Positions 1 to 5,033 are shown, numbered from the stretch's first letter. The stretch is DNA of 6,658 nucleotides from an uncultured Granulicatella sp. (GCA_938017885.1 CALIJD010000156.1:1-6658); one strand, 5' to 3'. Program-made: numbers and translations. Notes: generated by a model not told the origin, from the sequence alone.

Positions 1-149
1 TTCGCTCCTTCAACTTTCCTTCCTCTCTCCTTGACCGTTACAGTACAGGGATTTTATATGTGCGTCCCACCAAATACAGAGCTTGCCCTTGCAGCACTAC
101 GATTCTTGAGGAGCACTCACTTAGTGTATTGTTCTCCCTTCCGAGGCGA
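1..149. other. No intact gene; possible very decayed fakA-like sequence
   Basis: No open reading frame with a credible start or ribosome binding site is present and stops occur in all frames. In one plus-strand frame around 53-165 the translation (GILYV..., then TILEE...) can be laid loosely against the fakA segment GKILVSI...TIEKM, which would extend the antisense fakA copy seen at 150-247 outward. That similarity is weak and gapped and could be chance. I see no tRNA, promoter or other signal here. Confidence 0.3.
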
Positions 150-247
150 GTGAAGACTCAGACGCAAGCGAAATTTAGAAAGCACTCTCTATCAAAGCGA
201 AATACCCTGATGTGAGCACGAAACCCAACCAGTACACTTACTTATTA
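150..247 (+). repeat. Degenerate inverted copy II of the fakA 3' end
   Basis: Read on the plus strand this stretch matches the coding strand of fakA just before its stop codon. Positions 196-213 (AGCGAAATACCCTGATGT) are identical over 18 bases to the complement of 637-654. Positions 225-247 match the complement of 588-612 except for a 2-base gap. Positions 150-186 match the complement of 666-704 at about 80 percent by eye. Translated, it gives AKYPDV...QYTYLL against AKYPDV...PVYTYLL in FakA. The reading frame is broken: there is a stop at 176-178, several indels, and no start. It is a mutated antisense-oriented copy of about the last 40 fakA codons, not a gene. It lies outside the distal motif of the structured element and forms the outermost clear part of a large imperfect palindrome centred near 450. 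Confidence 0.8.
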
Positions 248-305
248 ATCGGCGAAGAAGCGAAAGACGGAGAAACTTACGGATTCTATCGAAATGGAAA
301 CTGCG
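248..305. other. Unassigned spacer between inverted fakA copies
   Basis: This short stretch separates antisense copy II of the fakA tail from the distal motif of the structured element. The plus-strand frame running through it ends at 308-310 and reads GEEAKDGETYGFYRNGN. Its beginning can be loosely aligned to GEDAETSE of FakA, but the rest has no match I can see. Confidence 0.35.
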
Positions 306-336
306 CATGAAAAGCACACACCCTTCGCAGTCCCGG

Positions 337-357
337 CCACCATATACATTTACTTAT
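337..357 (+). repeat. Inverted copy I of the fakA stop-proximal codons
   Basis: The 21 bases from 337 to 357 match, with one gap and one or two mismatches, the fakA coding strand encoding QPVYTYL (complement of about 590-612). The segment abuts the 3' arm of the structured element. Together with the larger copy at 150-247 it means the same piece of fakA occurs three times within about 375 bp: once in the gene and twice inverted. Confidence 0.65.
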
Positions 358-404
358 GTAAAAAAGAGTACAAAAATATCCTTACCGGATTCTATAGTCA
401 TCAT
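358..404 (-). terminator. Probable fakA terminator formed by the element arms
   Basis: On the minus strand the long arm-arm stem (5' arm 513-557, 3' arm 361-404) ends in GTACTC followed directly by six T residues (361-366 as A on the plus strand, after a g/t/a step). A stem followed by a U-run downstream of the fakA stop has the form of an intrinsic terminator, although the loop here is the whole two-hairpin core of about 108 nt. No other terminator is visible between the fakA stop and the element, so I infer that the element took over or replaced the original one. Confidence 0.45.
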
Positions 405-575
405 CATAGCGACTAGTATTCGATGCGAATTACAGATGCTTAGAATTTATTTCTTAGCATCTGTTTGAGGCTCGAAAGGGACAAGACCAAGGCTTGTCCC
501 GTTACAGCTTTAATGATGACTATAGAGTATATCCGGAAGGATATTTGTACTCTTTTTACTGTCTTTTACTCTTTA

Positions 576-2261
576 TTATTCCACAGATAATAAGTAAGTG
601 TATACTGGTTGGTTTCCTTCGTGGACTTCAACCTCTACATCAGGGTATTTCGCTTCTACAGCTTCAGTGATTTCTTCCACTTCGCTTGTTTCTGCGTCTT
701 CACCATAGATGATTGTTAGGATTTCTGAATCGTCAGAAATCATCTTCTCGATTGTCGCAAGAGTTGCTTCCTTACGGTCCGCAATACTTACTAAAATCTT
801 ACCATCTACAATCCCCATGAAGTCGTCTTTTTTAATTTCAACGCCATCAATGTTTGTATCGCGAACCGCATTTGTGATTTGACCACTTGATACAAGAGTC
901 ATTTGTTCGCTCATTGCAGCTTGGTTATCCTCTAAGCTTGCTTCTGGGTTGAACGCTAATAATGAAGCTAACCCTTCTGAAATCGTACGAGTTGCAACAA
1001 CGGCAACTGCAGCATCTTCTGATACTTCAGCCGCTTGGTTTGCAGCCATTTGAATGTTTTTGTTGTTTGGTAATACGATGACTTTTTCGGCATGCGCTTC
1101 TTTTACGGCTTGAAGAATATCTTCCGTACTTGGGTTCATTGTTTGACCACCGTTGATGATTGTCGTTACACCCATGCTCTTGAATAATTCTTGAACACCT
1201 TCACCTGCAGCAACCGCTACGATTCCGTATTCTGCTTTTTGTTTTTGTGCTGCTTCTTTTACTTTTGCAGTGTAGTCTGTCTTAAGCACTTCTTCGTGTT
1301 GCAAGCGCATGTTGTCTACTTTCACTTTCATTAATGAACCGAAGCGTTGTCCGTAGTTCATTACTTCACCTGGGCGCTCTGTATGCACGTGTACTTTAAT
1401 GATTTCATCGTCTGCTACTACTAATAGAGAATCTCCAAGTTCGTTTAAATAGTTACGGAAAGTATCGTAGTCGAAAGTATCTACGACGGTTTCACCTTCA
1501 CCGATTTTCACCATGATTTCAGTACAGTAACCGAATTTGATGTCGCCAGTTGATACGTGTTCGTAGTCAACGCCTGCTTCATGGTGAGCCACTGAAGTTA
1601 AATCGATTTTATTGCTTTGTAATGATTGAACTGGAACGGCTTCCCCTGTTAATGCTTCGAAGAATCCGTTGTAAATGAATACTAAACCTTGACCGCCTGA
1701 ATCCACTACGCCTACTTCTTTTAATACTGGTAGTAAATCTGGAGTTTTTGCTAAAGATTTTTCAGCTCCACGTAATACGGATCCCATTACTTCGATGATG
1801 TCGTTTGAAGTTTCTAGTTTGCGAACACCACGTTTTGCAGATTCACGAGCAACAGTAAGGATAGTTCCTTCAACAGGTTTCATAACGGCTTTATACGCTG
1901 TTTCCACACCGTTTGTAAATGCTTGGGCTAATTCTTCACCAGTGATGACATCTTTCCCCACAACCGCTTTAGAGAATCCACGGAATAATTGAGATAAGAT
2001 AACTCCTGAGTTCCCACGAGCACCCATTAATAATCCTTTTGCTAAATCTTGTGCTAAGTCTCCTACAGTTGTTGCTGTAGAGTTAGCCACACGTTCCGCA
2101 CCAGATTTGAATGAGAGCATCATGTTTGTCCCTGTGTCTCCATCTGGAACTGGGAATACGTTTAATGAGTTTACGAATTCTGCATTTTCAGATAAACGCA
2201 TTTCACCGATTTCCACCATTGCGCGGAAATCTTGAGCCGTAATAGTTTTCATAGTTGCCAT
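576..2261 (-). CDS. fakA: Fatty acid kinase catalytic subunit FakA (DhaL/DegV-like, YloV family)
   Basis: The 561-aa product belongs to the FakA/YloV family. With a FakB fatty-acid-binding partner it phosphorylates host or recycled fatty acids to acyl phosphates, which enter phospholipid synthesis through PlsY/PlsX. An N-terminal DhaL (DAK2) kinase domain covers about residues 5-205, with the Mg-ATP motif PVPDGDTGTN (37-46), GARGNSG (80-86) and the DSGGQG turn (187-192). The middle domain has C246 and H291/H293 (GYCTE, HVHT), matching the zinc-site residues known in Staphylococcus FakA. The C-terminal part (about 345-561) is the partner-binding region. The length is normal for the family and no frameshift is visible. 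The gene lies 37 nt after the Asp23-family gene and is surely co-transcribed with it. The chosen ATG is 13 nt from AGGAGG (2275-2280), a rather long spacing; the ATG at codon 4 would be worse. No FakB gene is in the window. Confidence 0.93.
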   Translation of the reverse strand: MATMKTITAQDFRAMVEIGEMRLSENAEFVNSLNVFPVPDGDTGTNMMLSFKSGAERVANSTATTVGDLAQDLAKGLLMGARGNSGVILSQLFRGFSKAVVGKDVITGEELAQAFTNGVETAYKAVMKPVEGTILTVARESAKRGVRKLETSNDIIEVMGSVLRGAEKSLAKTPDLLPVLKEVGVVDSGGQGLVFIYNGFFEALTGEAVPVQSLQSNKIDLTSVAHHEAGVDYEHVSTGDIKFGYCTEIMVKIGEGETVVDTFDYDTFRNYLNELGDSLLVVADDEIIKVHVHTERPGEVMNYGQRFGSLMKVKVDNMRLQHEEVLKTDYTAKVKEAAQKQKAEYGIVAVAAGEGVQELFKSMGVTTIINGGQTMNPSTEDILQAVKEAHAEKVIVLPNNKNIQMAANQAAEVSEDAAVAVVATRTISEGLASLLAFNPEASLEDNQAAMSEQMTLVSSGQITNAVRDTNIDGVEIKKDDFMGIVDGKILVSIADRKEATLATIEKMISDDSEILTIIYGEDAETSEVEEITEAVEAKYPDVEVEVHEGNQPVYTYLLSVE

Positions 2262-2298
2262 ATTTTTCTTACTTCCTCCTGACTAGAATCAACAAGCA

Positions 2299-2661
2299 TT
2301 ACGCTTCGATGATTTTAACTCCTTGAACATATACATTCACTGTGTTCGCAGAGAATCCTAACATTGTTTCTAAGTTGTATTTCACTTGTTCTTGTACGTT
2401 TCTACAAATTGCAGAAATCTTAGTACCGTATCCAACAATAATGTAAACATCAACCGCAACGCCTTCATCTTCTTGACGGATTACTACGCCACGAGAAAAG
2501 TTTTCTTTCTTCAAGATATCATTTAAGTTGTCACGAATTTGATTGCGGCTGGCCATCCCCACGACCCCATAGTTGTCTGTTGCAGCTCCACCAACAACCG
2601 TCGCAATGACTTCATTGCTCAGTTCAATTTGTCCATTTTCTGTTTGAATTTTTACTGTCAT
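2299..2661 (-). CDS. yloU: Asp23/Gls24 family envelope stress protein (YloU-like)
   Basis: The small acidic protein of about 120 aa starts MTVKIQTENGQIELSNEVIATVVGGAA and contains the family core GVVGMAS (about 33-39), the stretch GVVIRQEDEGVAVDVYIIVGYG and the ending VNVYVQGVKI, all typical of Asp23 (DUF322) proteins. Family members are cytoplasmic, often membrane-associated through partners, and linked to cell-envelope or alkaline stress. The exact role of the YloU branch is unclear. The start is set by GGGAGG (2669-2674), which ends 7 nt before the ATG at 2659-2661. An in-frame ATG at 2674-2676 overlaps this ribosome binding site and is rejected as the start. Pairing with fakA downstream is the common Firmicutes arrangement, and rpmB is divergent upstream. 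It lacks a signal peptide or membrane segment. Confidence 0.9.
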   Translation of the reverse strand: MTVKIQTENGQIELSNEVIATVVGGAATDNYGVVGMASRNQIRDNLNDILKKENFSRGVVIRQEDEGVAVDVYIIVGYGTKISAICRNVQEQVKYNLETMLGFSANTVNVYVQGVKIIEA

Positions 2662-2733
2662 ACGAATACCTCCCATTGAATGTATAAAGGTTTCTGCCTA
2701 TTTTTAGACAGATTGACACATTATTTCTATACT

Positions 2734-2742
2734 ATAATATCA
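2734..2742 (-). promoter_or_regulatory. Candidate extended -10 promoter for the yloU-fakA operon
   Basis: On the minus strand the sequence reads TGA-TATTAT about 70 nt upstream of the yloU start, a TGn extended -10 form. I see no convincing -35 hexamer at 16-18 nt. The divergent rpmB gene requires that a promoter for yloU lie in this interval. Moderate to low certainty. Confidence 0.35.
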
Positions 2743-2810
2743 CATTCCTACACGATTACCTAGCTTTTTATCAATTTTTAAAAAGGGGTAAAACTCTATA
2801 ACCGACTCAC

Positions 2811-2839
2811 TTGCAATCTTACTTCAACTATGCTAAATT
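2811..2839 (+). promoter_or_regulatory. SigA-type promoter for rpmB
   Basis: TTGCAA (2811-2816) is followed after 17 nt by TAAATT (2834-2839). The -10 is immediately preceded by TGC, giving an extended -10. This would start transcription near 2846 and leave a leader of about 60 nt before rpmB. Each hexamer matches the consensus at four of six positions, but spacing and TGn support it. Confidence 0.55.
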
Positions 2840-2868
2840 ATTTAAGTATATGATTTAGTTCAAAATTA

Positions 2869-2880
2869 TATCAGCTGATA
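2869..2880. promoter_or_regulatory. 12-bp perfect palindrome in the rpmB leader
   Basis: TATCAGCTGATA is a perfect dyad lying between the predicted rpmB transcription start and its ribosome binding site. It could be an operator or a small leader hairpin. It is not followed by a T-run and matches no operator I can name. Confidence 0.3.
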
Positions 2881-2908
2881 ATGAATTAAATAAAGGAGGA
2901 GAATGAAA

Positions 2909-3097
2909 ATGGCTAAAGTATGTTATTTCACTGGACGTCGTTCTGAAACAGGTAACACTCGTTCTCACGCTATGAACGCTAACCGCCGTACTTGGAAACC
3001 AAACTTACAAAAAGTTCGTGTTTTAATCGACGGCAAACCTAAAAAAGTATGGGTTTCAACTCGTGCATTAAAATCAGGTAAAGTAGAACGTGTTTAA
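2909..3097 (+). CDS. rpmB: Large subunit ribosomal protein L28 (bL28)
   Basis: The 62-aa bL28 protein of the 50S subunit begins [16 protein letters not shown] and contains the family hallmark [21 protein letters not shown] (residues about 20-40) and the ending [11 protein letters not shown], nearly the same as the Bacillus protein. The start is decided by spacing: the strong AGGAGG at 2894-2899 lies 9 nt from the ATG at 2909, but only 3 nt from the upstream in-frame ATG at 2903. It is basic throughout, as expected for an rRNA-binding protein. The divergent position next to the Asp23-family gene is conserved in many Firmicutes. It is followed 14 nt later by its own intrinsic terminator and then by structured element B. 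A partial mirrored copy of its 3' end is found at 3428-3478. Confidence 0.97.
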   Translation: MAKVCYFTGRRSETGNTRSHAMNANRRTWKPNLQKVRVLIDGKPKKVWVSTRALKSGKVERV

Positions 3098-3111
3098 TAC
3101 AGAGCACTATT

Positions 3112-3150
3112 AAAAAGAGCTTAGGCGATATCCCTAAGCTCTTTTTGTTT
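3112..3150 (+). terminator. Intrinsic terminator of rpmB
   Basis: A perfect 14-bp stem (3112-3125 pairs with 3133-3146; GAGCTTAGG with CCTAAGCTC plus A/T ends) has a 7-nt loop and ends in a T5GT3 tail. The A5 run on the 5' side means it could also work on the opposite strand. A decayed mirror image of it lies at about 3427-3452. Confidence 0.93.
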
Positions 3151-3163
3151 ATCTAAAAAATAA

Positions 3164-3514
3164 AAGCCGACGGCTTGAAAAGAGAAATAAAACTGCTAAA
3201 GGCATTCAAAGATATTTGAAGGAATTCATAGCGGAATTTAGTGTAATGGTACCGGCAGGAGCCTAAAGTCTCCTTGCCTACCAAGCTTCAAACCAAGGCT
3301 AAGCAACAAGTCGCTAAGCCTTGGTAATTCACATTGGTTACTCATTCATTACACTAACCGCTATTTCCTCAAATATCTTTTTCTGTCTTTAGGAAATTTC
3401 GCTCTTTTCAAGCCTCTTATAAACCAAAGAGTTAGGATTCGCCACTCTTTTCAACTCTACTTTACCTGAGATTAATGCCAGGAAACCAAGGGACCATGGG
3501 TGGTGCTTTTCATG
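3164..3514 (+). mobile_element. Two-hairpin palindromic element, copy B, downstream of rpmB
   Basis: This is the relative of the element downstream of fakA, in the same orientation with respect to the gene it follows. A mini-hairpin AAGCCGACGGCTT (3164-3176) leads into the 5' arm. Arm pairing is imperfect but long: 3172-3184/3402-3414 (13 bp), 3208-3219/3369-3380 (12 bp), 3229-3234/3358-3363 (6 bp) and 3238-3248/3347-3357 (11 bp), all perfect blocks. The core holds hairpin 1 (3254-3261/3270-3278, one bulged T, loop CCTAAAGT), a linker ending TCAAA (3279-3291), hairpin 2 (3292-3304/3313-3325) with a single A.A mismatch in GCTAAG/CTAAGC, and the linker TAATTCACATTGG (3325-3346). Beyond the 3' arm are a mirrored rpmB tail and the distal motif GGGAC...GTGCTTTTCATG (3490-3514). 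It has no coding capacity. Copy A shows different stems with the same loops and linkers, so stem pairing is supported by covariation. Confidence 0.78.
3428..3478 (-). repeat. Inverted degenerate copy of the rpmB 3' end and terminator
   Basis: Read on the minus strand, 3456-3478 matches rpmB 3065-3087 at 21 of 23 bases and translates to AL.SGKVE as in L28. The adjoining 3428-3452 corresponds to the rpmB terminator region (GAAAAGAG.GGCGA.TCC.TAA.CTCTTT). It keeps a 7-bp stem, AAAGAGT/ACTCTTT, despite substitutions. The copy is too short and too damaged to encode anything. Further outward, similarity to rpmB becomes weak: AACCT at about 3515-3520, and AATGAAAAT at 3618-3627, at roughly the expected distance for the rpmB start. 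Confidence 0.72.
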
Positions 3515-3720
3515 AGGTTAGAGGAATGTGCTTTTTTTGATTTATTTTTCAAAAAAATGGAATTTGTGAAAAGGTTATAAGATAGAGGTTTGAAGCAGTC
3601 TCACAGAAAAGAAATCTATTTTCATTATTTGTAAGTTTATCCGTCTGTTGAGGTTTTATCCGCTACAAAAAGCTTAGAAATAAGGATGATAGAGGTTCTA
3701 TTATTGAAAACAACGGGAAA
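3515..3720. other. A+T-rich gene-free stretch
   Basis: I find no coding sequence, RNA gene or clear promoter here. The minus strand can be aligned weakly with the 5' part of rpmB, including AATGAAAAT at 3618-3627. This would make the whole stretch to about 3627 a decayed mirror of rpmB, but the similarity is too low for me to assert by eye. Confidence 0.3.
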
Positions 3721-3725
3721 CGAAA

Positions 3726-3763
3726 AAATTCCAAAATTCACTTATAAGTGAATTTCGGAATTT
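3726..3763 (-). terminator. Distal terminator-like hairpin after the VOC gene
   Basis: The near-perfect 19-bp palindrome AAATTCC.AAATTCACTTA / TAAGTGAATTT.GGAATTT is centred at 3744/3745 with one A.C mismatch and essentially no unpaired loop beyond the turn. On the minus strand the stem is followed by a T-run, giving GGAATTTTTTCG. It stands behind the stronger hairpin at 3778-3808 as a second terminator of the thiN/VOC transcription unit. Confidence 0.6.
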
Positions 3764-3777
3764 CAACTAAGATTGTG

Positions 3778-3808
3778 AAAAAACATCGCACAAATTGTGC
3801 GATGTTTT
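3778..3808 (-). terminator. Terminator of the rsgA-rpe-thiN-VOC unit (original thiN terminator)
   Basis: ACATCGCACAA pairs with TTGTGCGATGT in a 13-bp perfect stem (3780-3792/3796-3808). On the minus strand it is followed by six T residues, a standard intrinsic terminator. Half of this stem is repeated exactly just after thiN at 4343-4358. I infer that this hairpin was the thiN terminator before the VOC gene was inserted. Confidence 0.85.
3793..3808. repeat. 16-bp direct repeat, left copy
   Basis: AATTGTGCGATGTTTT occurs here and again at 4343-4358, 550 bp away, bracketing the VOC gene. Here it is the right half of a full terminator stem. Confidence 0.85.
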
Positions 3809-3865
3809 GTTCTATTTTGTATTATATGTTGCTTTATCCTATGCAACCATGGAAACTGGTATTTG

Positions 3866-4255
3866 TTAATTTGTAAATCTCAACAAATACCCATTTGGAT
3901 CTTGTATTAAAAACTCTATTTGCATTTCTTCTATTCCATTAACTTGGTATATGTTTCTAGTTAGTTCTCTGTATAATTCTATATTCAAATGATTCACTAA
4001 TTTATAAAGCTCTTCAATATCATCAACAGCTATTGAAAAATTTATTCCTCTTCCTAATGGATATACTAGTTCACCTATATTCCAACCATCATCGTGAATT
4101 TGTTCAAACATAAACTGACTATCTTGAAATGACATGAAAACAAATTTATCTTCAGTACGTTCATATTCAATTTTAAAGCCTAATTCTCTATAAAATTTTT
4201 TAGTCCGTTCAATATCAAAAACTGACAATTCAGGAATCATCCTATTAAAATTCAT
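3866..4255 (-). CDS. VOC superfamily protein (glyoxalase/bleomycin-resistance-like fold)
   Basis: The 129-aa single-domain protein of the vicinal oxygen chelate superfamily has two beta-alpha-beta-beta-beta repeats. The first (about 3-55) has IPELSVFDIERTKKFYRELGF then FVFMSFQDSQFMFEQ; the second (about 70-129) has INFSIAVDDIEELYKLV and ends with IEFLIQDPNGYLLRFTN, the usual closing strand. The pattern resembles the bleomycin-binding-protein branch, but resistance cannot be claimed. Members include dioxygenases, glyoxalases, antibiotic-sequestering proteins and others, and the expected metal ligand in strand 1 appears to be Glu (E9) not His. GAGGAG lies 7 nt before the ATG. A TATAAT box (minus strand, 4272-4277) sits close upstream without a good -35. 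The gene is visibly more A+T-rich than thiN or rpe and is bounded by 16-bp direct repeats, suggesting recent acquisition into the thiN terminator. Read-through from thiN probably expresses it. Confidence 0.8.
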   Translation of the reverse strand: MNFNRMIPELSVFDIERTKKFYRELGFKIEYERTEDKFVFMSFQDSQFMFEQIHDDGWNIGELVYPLGRGINFSIAVDDIEELYKLVNHLNIELYRELTRNIYQVNGIEEMQIEFLIQDPNGYLLRFTN

Positions 4256-4342
4256 GTTTTCTCCTCGACAAATTATAAATTCCCAGCTCTACAAGCGAAG
4301 GATTTAATTATTTTTTCTTTTTTGGTGTAGGTAATTCATCCT
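4256..4342. other. Inserted leader between thiN and the VOC gene
   Basis: This A+T-rich stretch on the thiN side of the VOC gene appears to be part of the inserted cassette. It contains the possible -10 box (4272-4277) and the VOC ribosome binding site, and no terminator. Confidence 0.4.
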
Positions 4343-4358
4343 AATTGTGCGATGTTTT
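4343..4358. repeat. 16-bp direct repeat, right copy (orphan half-terminator of thiN)
   Basis: AATTGTGCGATGTTTT is identical to 3793-3808 and lies three bases beyond the thiN stop codon. Here the complementary half of the hairpin is missing, so it can no longer terminate transcription. Confidence 0.85.
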
Positions 4359-4361
4359 ATT

Positions 4362-5033
4362 TTATCTCCAATGATCTCGGGTTTGGGCGACTAAGATAAG
4401 TCCTTTTGTAAAGGAGATGGTCATCTTGTCTGCTGTAAATTCATTGCTGACAAGTGCCACTGGGTACGCGTAGTTTTTTGAATCGAGGGTGTATTTGACA
4501 TCGACGAGGGTGACATTTTCCACAGGAGTCATACTAATAAAGGAAAGGTACTTCGTAAAGTCCATCTTTTCAATCGTGTATGTACCTGGCTGGATAAAAT
4601 TCACGACATTGGTTGCATCCTCGAACACCACATACGGAATGAGCGGTGCTAAGTCTGGTCGCATCATCGTCCATAAGGTACTAATCGCGTGGTCCACTCG
4701 TCCGCCAAAGGAACCGAGCACATGAATCGGTACTCCTTCGTAATGCTCCTTCACCCATAACAAGGCTGCCTCAAAATCCGTATCGTCTTTTTCAGAAGGG
4801 AGCTGGACAACCGTGGTGGCTGCCCCGTGAATCAAGTCGCGCTGTTCTTTTGTGACAGAATCAAAGTCCCCAATCGCTACTTCCATGGTAAGGTGCTCGT
4901 CTAATAACCGAAGAGCGCCACCGTCGACTCCGACAAAACGGAAGTCTTCGTAAGCTTTACCATATCGGTTTTCTAAAAGCGTCTTGATGTTTTCTTTAGT
5001 GTTTGGTCCTCCCAAGACAATCACAATTTCCAT
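4362..5033 (-). CDS. thiN: Thiamine pyrophosphokinase
   Basis: The 223-aa enzyme transfers pyrophosphate from ATP to thiamine, giving thiamine diphosphate and AMP. Visible family motifs are GVDGGA (35-40), the metal/phosphate-binding GDFDS (55-59), KDDTDFE (82-88) and GSFGGRVDHA (107-116). The C-terminal beta domain follows from about residue 145 (GTYTI ... SFTKGLILV). The length is usual for the ThiN family. The start codon follows an AGAGGGA ribosome binding site and lies 11 nt after the rpe stop, so it is translated as part of the rsgA-rpe-thiN unit. The context is sensible because transketolase, which works beside Rpe in the pentose phosphate pathway, needs this cofactor. No thiamine riboswitch is visible upstream. 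Its own terminator appears to have been split by the insertion downstream. Confidence 0.94.
   Translation of the reverse strand: MEIVIVLGGPNTKENIKTLLENRYGKAYEDFRFVGVDGGALRLLDEHLTMEVAIGDFDSVTKEQRDLIHGAATTVVQLPSEKDDTDFEAALLWVKEHYEGVPIHVLGSFGGRVDHAISTLWTMMRPDLAPLIPYVVFEDATNVVNFIQPGTYTIEKMDFTKYLSFISMTPVENVTLVDVKYTLDSKNYAYPVALVSNEFTADKMTISFTKGLILVAQTRDHWR

Larger units (their letters stand above)
306..559 (-). mobile_element. Two-hairpin palindromic element, copy A, downstream of fakA
   Basis: This structured intergenic element is given in the sense of fakA, that is, on the minus strand. The 5' arm (557 down to 513) pairs with the 3' arm (361-404): 361-374/544-557, 377-383/537-543, 385-390/531-536 and 392-404/513-525 are perfect blocks separated by small bulges. 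Inside are hairpin 1 (478-485/493-500, stem GGGACAAG, loop CCTTGGT), a 14-nt linker (464-477) ending TCAAA, hairpin 2 (433-445/451-463) with one A.A mismatch within GCTAAG/CTAAGC, and a linker beginning TAATTCGCATCG (408-432). After the 3' arm come a T6 run, an antisense fakA fragment (337-357) and the distal motif (306-334) ending GTGCTTTTCATG. Copy B after rpmB shares loops, linkers and distal motif but has different stem sequences. No protein is encoded, so if mobile it would need help in trans. The boundaries are uncertain. Confidence 0.75.

Noticed and set aside
179..310. A plus-strand open frame of about 43 codons (AKYPDV...GFYRNGN)
   Set aside because: It has no start codon or ribosome binding site. 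Its first half is the degenerate antisense-located copy of the fakA tail, so it is derived sequence, not a gene.
1..360. The inverted noisy fakA copy as a long-read fold-back or contig-end artefact
   Set aside because: I considered this seriously because it is at the window edge. The same pattern, with a different gene, occurs internally around element B, and a distal motif is shared by both, so artefact is the less likely explanation. It should still be checked in the reads.
306..559. Element A (and B) as an IS110-type bridge RNA, group II intron fragment, riboswitch or T-box
   Set aside because: No recombinase or reverse transcriptase is in the window, no recognisable intron domain V or T-box sequence is present, and the elements lie behind genes, not in front of them.
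2674..2676. The upstream ATG as start of the Asp23-family gene
   Set aside because: It overlaps the GGGAGG ribosome binding site that serves the ATG at 2659-2661 with proper 7-nt spacing.
2713..2738. TTGACA ... TATAAT on the plus strand as an rpmB promoter
   Set aside because: The two hexamers are only 14 nt apart, too short for SigA. The pair at 2811-2839 has correct spacing.
3866..4255. Calling the VOC gene a bleomycin-resistance determinant or lactoylglutathione lyase
   Set aside because: The fold is clear but the ligand residues do not allow the substrate to be named from sequence alone.
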